Positions 36,305 through 40,167 of a stretch of 40,167 bases of DNA are shown here, piece by piece. The position numbers were made by a program, and so were the translations under genes. How positions within the stretch are numbered: the first letter of the stretch is position 1; each line of letters starts with the position of its first letter. The stretch covers positions 1-40,167 of the IMG/VR virus record IMGVR_UViG_3300022744_000054; one strand, written 5' to 3'. The notes under the pieces were generated by a model, which saw nothing but the letters and a program-made list of their open reading frames with translations, was not told the DNA's origin and searched no databases. The stretch is from a virus.

Positions 36305-37003
36305 ATGGCAACACCAAGCACCATGATTCTCACGGCCTTGCAAAAGATCGGCGAGAAGCCGGTCGGCGGCACCTTGAACGCCAACGAGCAGACCGAGTAC
36401 CTCCAGCGCCTGAACCAGATGCTGGAGCTGTGGGACACCGACGGCATCATCTGCTACGCGACCCAGACCGACAGCAAGGCGCTGACGGCTGGAGACGGCA
36501 TCTACACTATCGGCAGCGGCGGCGACATCAACGTGCCGTGGCCGGTGCACATCGAATCGGCGTACACCATCGACGGCGCGGGCGTCACGCACGGCATGGA
36601 CATCGTCGGCAACGACGAGTGGGCGCAGATCACTTTAAAGAATTTGGGCAACGGCTACCCGACCAAGCTCTGGTACGACAACAGCTTCCCGCTAGGCACC
36701 ATCTACCTGTGGATGCTGCCGCTGGGCGGGCTCACGCTGTACATCACGTCGTACCAGCGCCTGCAATCGTTCCCGTTGATCAGCACCACGGTGAGCCTGC
36801 CGCCCGGGTACGAGAAGGCGATCATCGACAACCTTGCCATCGACTTGGCGATGGGCCTCACCGAGCCCTCGCCGACGCTGGTCAAGGCGGCCGACAAGGG
36901 CCTCGCCATGATCAAGCGCAACAACATTCAGGTGCCCAAGCTCAACGTGCCGACCAACGGCGCGCTCTCGCAGCAGCAACAGTTTCCCATGCCCCCATGG
37001 TGA
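36305..37003 (+). CDS. Head-tail adaptor, P22 gp4-like
   Basis: A 232-residue protein starting MATPSTMILTALQKIGEKPVGGTLNANEQTEYLQRLNQMLELWDTDGIICY, the usual opening of P22 gp4-type tail accessory factors. It binds the portal and begins tail assembly; in P22 the protein also has muramidase activity, which I cannot confirm here. It is longer than P22 gp4 (166 residues). GGGAG precedes the ATG. An octamer CTTTAAAG lies inside at 36633. Confidence 0.85.
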   Translation: MATPSTMILTALQKIGEKPVGGTLNANEQTEYLQRLNQMLELWDTDGIICYATQTDSKALTAGDGIYTIGSGGDINVPWPVHIESAYTIDGAGVTHGMDIVGNDEWAQITLKNLGNGYPTKLWYDNSFPLGTIYLWMLPLGGLTLYITSYQRLQSFPLISTTVSLPPGYEKAIIDNLAIDLAMGLTEPSPTLVKAADKGLAMIKRNNIQVPKLNVPTNGALSQQQQFPMPPW

Positions 37004-37009
37004 TATCGC

Positions 37010-38572
37010 ATGAACAAGACTGACGTTCCCAACGTACGACTGCCGCTGGCGGCGAGTTACAACACGCGCGGGCAGAACGGTATTAGCACGGCGGTCACGC
37101 GCACCACGGACCAGCGCAAGATTAATTCGATGTACCAGATGATCAACAACGCCGCTACGGGGGCGGCAAGTCTGAAGCTGGTCAAGCGCCCCGGGACGGT
37201 CTACAACACCAGCACGTTCGGCCTTGCCACGCAGTACGTCCAGTTGGGGACGCAGGACGCGAGCCAGAACCCGGTGCTATTCACCACCGCCGCATCCGTA
37301 ATACCTACAGACGTTATCGTCAAGGGGGCGGGCGGGGCCACCAGCACGCTCATCGTGGGCAGCAACTATCTGCCGCGCTACTGTGACCGGGCCTTCATCA
37401 CCGGTACCGAGACGATGATCGTGCAGCTCGTCTACACCGACACGGTCCGGCACCGCATATTTTTCGGCACCGCCGCCGGTGGCCCGTGGACCGAGATAAC
37501 GGACGCAAACTTCGTAACATTCCTGAATCGCGGCAAGATGGAGTTCATGGACGGCTGGGCGTTCATAATGACCAGCGACAACAAGGTTATCAACCTCGAC
37601 CTCAACTCGTTGACGGTGATGACCAACACCAACCAGTTTTACCGCAAACAGATTGAGCAGGATGTACCCCAAGGCTTAGCCAAGCTGGGCAACCAGCTAC
37701 TGGCGTTCGGTCTGGAAACGATGGAGGTGTTTGTCAATGGCGGAGTCGCTACCGGGTCGCCTCTCACTCCGGTTAAGCAGCTCGCGCAGCGTGTAGGCCT
37801 GCCGTCTACCGGATACCTGAACGGGTTCGGCTCCTTCAGCACGCACTACTACTGCGTCATCGGCAAAAAGCTCTACTTTGTCGGTAGCGTCGCGGCCGAC
37901 ACGGGCGTCGCCAGCACGGCGTTCTACGTGTACGACGGCTCCGAGGTATCCAAAGTGAGCCCGCCTAACATCGACGCGTTCCTCAACGGGCAAACCACGT
38001 ACAGCGTGTCCCGCGTCAACATCATGGGCCGCGCGGCTGTAGCCATAGGACTCAGCAACTGGCAGGCGGCTAGTGCGTACTGGTTGATGTACTTCCCGGA
38101 CGTGAACGAATGGTTTGAGTGGACCAGCTCGGTGTTCCAGCCCACCAACAACGACGCGTATTTTCTTGGCATCGGCAACACCGCCAGTGCGAACAAGCTG
38201 CAATCGTTCTCCGCGCTCGACTACGGGTCAGAGCCTTACAACGTGTGGAACGACGGCGCAACGTTTGGTGTGCAGGGCTCCGGCACGGCGTTCCAATGGG
38301 CGCACCAGTTCAAGCTCCCGGCGGACGGCAACGAGCGCAAGCAGCACAAGTGGGCCGCGCTGGTGGGTGACACTGCGCGCGCTGCGCAGGCCATCGACCT
38401 CAGTGTCTCGGACGACGACTACCAGACATGGACCTCGCTCGGCACCATTGACATGACATCCGACAAAAAGGCCCTCTACCGCCTCGGCGGCTTCAACCAG
38501 CGCGCGATCAGGTTGTCGTACACGGGCTCGCTCGGTGTTGACCTGACGCAATTTCTGTCGAGGATTGAGTGA
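37010..38572 (+). CDS. Tail hub / DNA stabilisation protein, P22 gp10-like
   Basis: A 520-residue beta-rich protein starting MNKTDVPNVRLPLAASYNTRGQNGISTAVTRTTDQRKINSMYQ. Further on, KMEFMDGWAFIMTSDNKV and LAKLGNQLLAFGLETMEVFVNGG are typical of P22 gp10-type proteins that plug the portal and link to the needle. P22 gp10 is 472 residues. Ribosome site is weak and the gene lies seven bases after gp4. GC is slightly lower than in neighbours. Confidence 0.85.
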   Translation: MNKTDVPNVRLPLAASYNTRGQNGISTAVTRTTDQRKINSMYQMINNAATGAASLKLVKRPGTVYNTSTFGLATQYVQLGTQDASQNPVLFTTAASVIPTDVIVKGAGGATSTLIVGSNYLPRYCDRAFITGTETMIVQLVYTDTVRHRIFFGTAAGGPWTEITDANFVTFLNRGKMEFMDGWAFIMTSDNKVINLDLNSLTVMTNTNQFYRKQIEQDVPQGLAKLGNQLLAFGLETMEVFVNGGVATGSPLTPVKQLAQRVGLPSTGYLNGFGSFSTHYYCVIGKKLYFVGSVAADTGVASTAFYVYDGSEVSKVSPPNIDAFLNGQTTYSVSRVNIMGRAAVAIGLSNWQAASAYWLMYFPDVNEWFEWTSSVFQPTNNDAYFLGIGNTASANKLQSFSALDYGSEPYNVWNDGATFGVQGSGTAFQWAHQFKLPADGNERKQHKWAALVGDTARAAQAIDLSVSDDDYQTWTSLGTIDMTSDKKALYRLGGFNQRAIRLSYTGSLGVDLTQFLSRIE

Positions 38573-38991
38573 TGCTGGGCGAGTTGCTTCAGCTCATCAA
38601 CCCCGCGTCGTTCGCATGGAAGAACCTGCGCAACGAAGACGTGTGGGAGCAGCGGACGCAGGCCGACGTTGCGTTCACGCAGCAGTTCAGCGTGGCCGTG
38701 GTCGGCACGCCGATTTACACGCTGCGCTGGCGGCTACTGGGGCGTCAGTGCTTCTTCCAAGCCGTGATTGACAGCGGTACGACGCTCGCCACGACGGCGG
38801 GCGTGAGCTACATGGTGCTGCCGGTGACGGCCAACGCGCTGAGCTTGGGCGGGCAGATTGACATGAAGAACGCAGTCACTAACGTAGCCATAGGCGCGGG
38901 CCGCATCAACCCGGCGCTCAATCATGGGTACCTGCCGACGCAGGCGGCGATCGCCGATCAACTTGAAATATCTGGCTGGTACGAGGTGTAG
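38572..38991 (+). CDS. Small tail-region protein of unknown function
   Basis: A 139-residue beta-rich protein starting MLGELLQLINPASFAWKNLRNEDVWEQRTQADVAFTQQFSV. The ATG at 38572 is preferred to a GTG one codon upstream that overlaps the stop. Position after the gp10-like gene suggests a tail needle base, fibre adaptor or ejection partner. No P22 gp26-like trimeric needle pattern is visible. The function is unknown. Confidence 0.55.
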   Translation: MLGELLQLINPASFAWKNLRNEDVWEQRTQADVAFTQQFSVAVVGTPIYTLRWRLLGRQCFFQAVIDSGTTLATTAGVSYMVLPVTANALSLGGQIDMKNAVTNVAIGAGRINPALNHGYLPTQAAIADQLEISGWYEV

Positions 38992-38997
38992 ACGGCA

Positions 38998-40167
38998 ATG
39001 AATTACTACGACCCCAAGACCTACGCGGCGGTAGACCCCACAAAGGTCGTTCAGTCCATTTCAGGTTACGACGAATGGAACGCCCCTCAATACGCGTACT
39101 CCTTTAACGGCAGCCCCGTCAGCCCCGTGTCGGGGGCAGGCGTCAATGGCTGGGGTGAGTGGCTTGCTGGCGAAGGGGCGACCGCCAACGCACGCAGTTA
39201 CAACCGGCTTCAGCAATACATGGGCGACCTGTCCAAAACGTATGGCCTCGGCGCGGACGATTTCATCAAGGGGTTCCAGAGCTACGGCGCCACCTACAAC
39301 CCCGGCGCTACGGACGAATACGGGAACATCCACGGATTCGGGCGCGACCCCAACATGGGATGGTGGGGCGAGGACGCGATGATTCGCGCTCTCGGGCAGG
39401 GGTTGGACAAGGCTAATCCTGATGCTGCGTACAAGGGTTCGTGGCAAAACATGTGGGATCAGCAGCGCGAGTTGGGGCAGCAGAACGAGATTGCCACCAC
39501 ATGGCAGGCGAACCAAGACCGTTACAGCCAGTCCGCTGACTTTATGAACGACCTCCCGACCATTCTGGCGGGGCTGGGCATGGTTGCCGGTGTTGGTGGT
39601 CTTGCCAATGCTTTTGGCGGAAGCATCGGACTTCCGGGCGCGGATGTTGTTGGTTCGGATTGGGCGTCTGGATTATCTAGTGCGATGAATCCGGGTAGTG
39701 CAGGGACAACTGCATTATCGGATTTGGCTGTTGGTAATCCGGGGACTAGCGCAGTTGGCGCAGAAGTGAATCTTTCAGGGTCTGGAGGCGGTATGGGCGA
39801 CGAATTTTTACCTGACTTCAATTATGCGGATGACGTTATTGATGTTGGTACTGGCGGTGGCGGCGGCATGAGCGCGGCCGACGCGATACGCGAGGCCATC
39901 GCGAACGGCGGCTCCGAGTTCGGCACCACCTCCGCAGGTGGCCCGCTCGCCAACGGCTGGCAGGGCGCGCTCGCCAATGCGCTGAGCGGCATCCCCAACT
40001 TGCCGCCGGGGGTCAGTACGGCCATCCGCAGCCTGCTAGGCGGTGCCGCTGGTGGTGCAGGTGGAGCCGCAGGCTCCACCGCCATCGGTCGCATCCTCGG
40101 CGGCACCGGCACCGCGAGCGACTGGGCCAGCGTGCTCGGTCAGGGCGCGACCGGCGTGCTCGACTAC
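38998..40167 (+). CDS. Probable ejection/internal virion protein, N-terminal part (continues at 140-595)
   Basis: An open frame from ATG 38998 to the right edge, continuing at position 140 of the left end to give about 541 residues. It starts MNYYDPKTYAAVDPTKVVQSISGYDEWNAPQYAYSF. Residues about 180-220 form a Gly/Ala/Leu-rich segment (ILAGLGMVAGVGGLANAFGGSIGL), possibly membrane-active. The codon usage changes at about 39,860: before this point many A/T-ending codons are used, after it nearly all end in G or C. That suggests a recombination boundary within the gene. The ejection role is inferred from position. Confidence 0.7.
   Translation, partial: MNYYDPKTYAAVDPTKVVQSISGYDEWNAPQYAYSFNGSPVSPVSGAGVNGWGEWLAGEGATANARSYNRLQQYMGDLSKTYGLGADDFIKGFQSYGATYNPGATDEYGNIHGFGRDPNMGWWGEDAMIRALGQGLDKANPDAAYKGSWQNMWDQQRELGQQNEIATTWQANQDRYSQSADFMNDLPTILAGLGMVAGVGGLANAFGGSIGLPGADVVGSDWASGLSSAMNPGSAGTTALSDLAVGNPGTSAVGAEVNLSGSGGGMGDEFLPDFNYADDVIDVGTGGGGGMSAADAIREAIANGGSEFGTTSAGGPLANGWQGALANALSGIPNLPPGVSTAIRSLLGGAAGGAGGAAGSTAIGRILGGTGTASDWASVLGQGATGVLDY
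40029..40167. repeat. Right copy of terminal overlap (circular genome junction)
   Basis: Second copy of the 139 bp overlap with 1-139. Removing one copy gives a circle of about 40,028 bp and joins the reading frame that ends at 40167 to the frame continuing at position 140. Confidence 0.9.

Larger units (their letters stand above)
1162..36640. repeat. Dispersed octamer family CTTTAAAG (16 copies)
   Basis: Exact copies start at 1162, 4169, 6575, 7574, 10884, 12173, 15513, 16616, 21156, 22763, 24799, 25444, 26287, 28433, 32146 and 36633. The sequence is its own reverse complement. Only one other TTTAAA was found (32971), and it is flanked C/C. Most copies are inside genes and in different reading frames (Ala-Leu-Lys, Gly-Phe-Lys, Ser-Phe-Lys), so protein constraint does not explain them. 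Two are at a ribosome site (15513) or stop codon (32146). No known phage signal of this sequence comes to mind. Confidence 0.85.

Noticed and set aside
1-40167. Integrase, tRNA genes, CRISPR array, insertion sequence or phage RNA polymerase
   Set aside because: None of the characteristic motifs, repeats or lengths were found on either strand by reading; a tRNA or HMM scan could still reveal a small or divergent one.

Overview
This window is one complete genome unit of a short-tailed (podovirus-type) double-stranded DNA bacteriophage. It is very rich in GC (about two thirds by eye). The first 139 bases recur at the end (1-139 versus 40029-40167, one mismatch), so the sequence closes into a circle of about 40,028 bp. 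One virion gene runs across the junction. GC content, purine-rich Shine-Dalgarno sites and sigma70-like promoters suggest a high-GC Gram-negative host, probably a proteobacterium; the species cannot be told. I see no integrase, tRNA, CRISPR array, transposon, reverse transcriptase or phage RNA polymerase. Lytic growth seems likely but is not proven.

The layout has two arms that diverge from a 498 bp control region (16548-17045) and converge at about 7605. The leftward arm (16547 down to 7602) is packed with small early genes plus a SNF2-type helicase, a VRR-NUC nuclease, a SprT-like metalloprotease, a DUF6011 zinc protein, a YdaS-like HTH protein, two membrane proteins, a polynucleotide-3'-phosphatase-like HAD protein and a J-domain protein. 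Its only four gaps wider than about 30 bp each hold a copy of the same 17 bp imperfect palindrome overlapping a promoter-like -10 box. A fifth copy lies in the central control region. This looks like a repressor or activator regulon.

The rightward arm starts with replication and recombination genes: a DUF2800 PD-(D/E)XK nuclease with a Cas4-like cysteine set, a basic-tailed probable DNA-binding protein, a possible Acb2/Tad1-type anti-defence protein, a DUF551 protein, family A DNA polymerase and a primase-helicase. A large nested inverted repeat (24512-24615) separates these from the packaging and virion genes.

The head and tail genes follow a P22-like plan: small and large terminase, portal, scaffold, coat, gp4-like adaptor and gp10-like tail factor. 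A putative fibre or decoration module sits between portal and scaffold, and a GroES-like co-chaperonin lies after the coat gene. Across the circular junction come three large probable ejection proteins, then the lysis cassette (M15 endolysin, lipoprotein, 3-TM holin) and an unknown late protein.

Two non-coding signals stand out. One is the operator-like family above. The other is the octamer CTTTAAAG, present 16 times around the circle although base composition predicts about 0.1.
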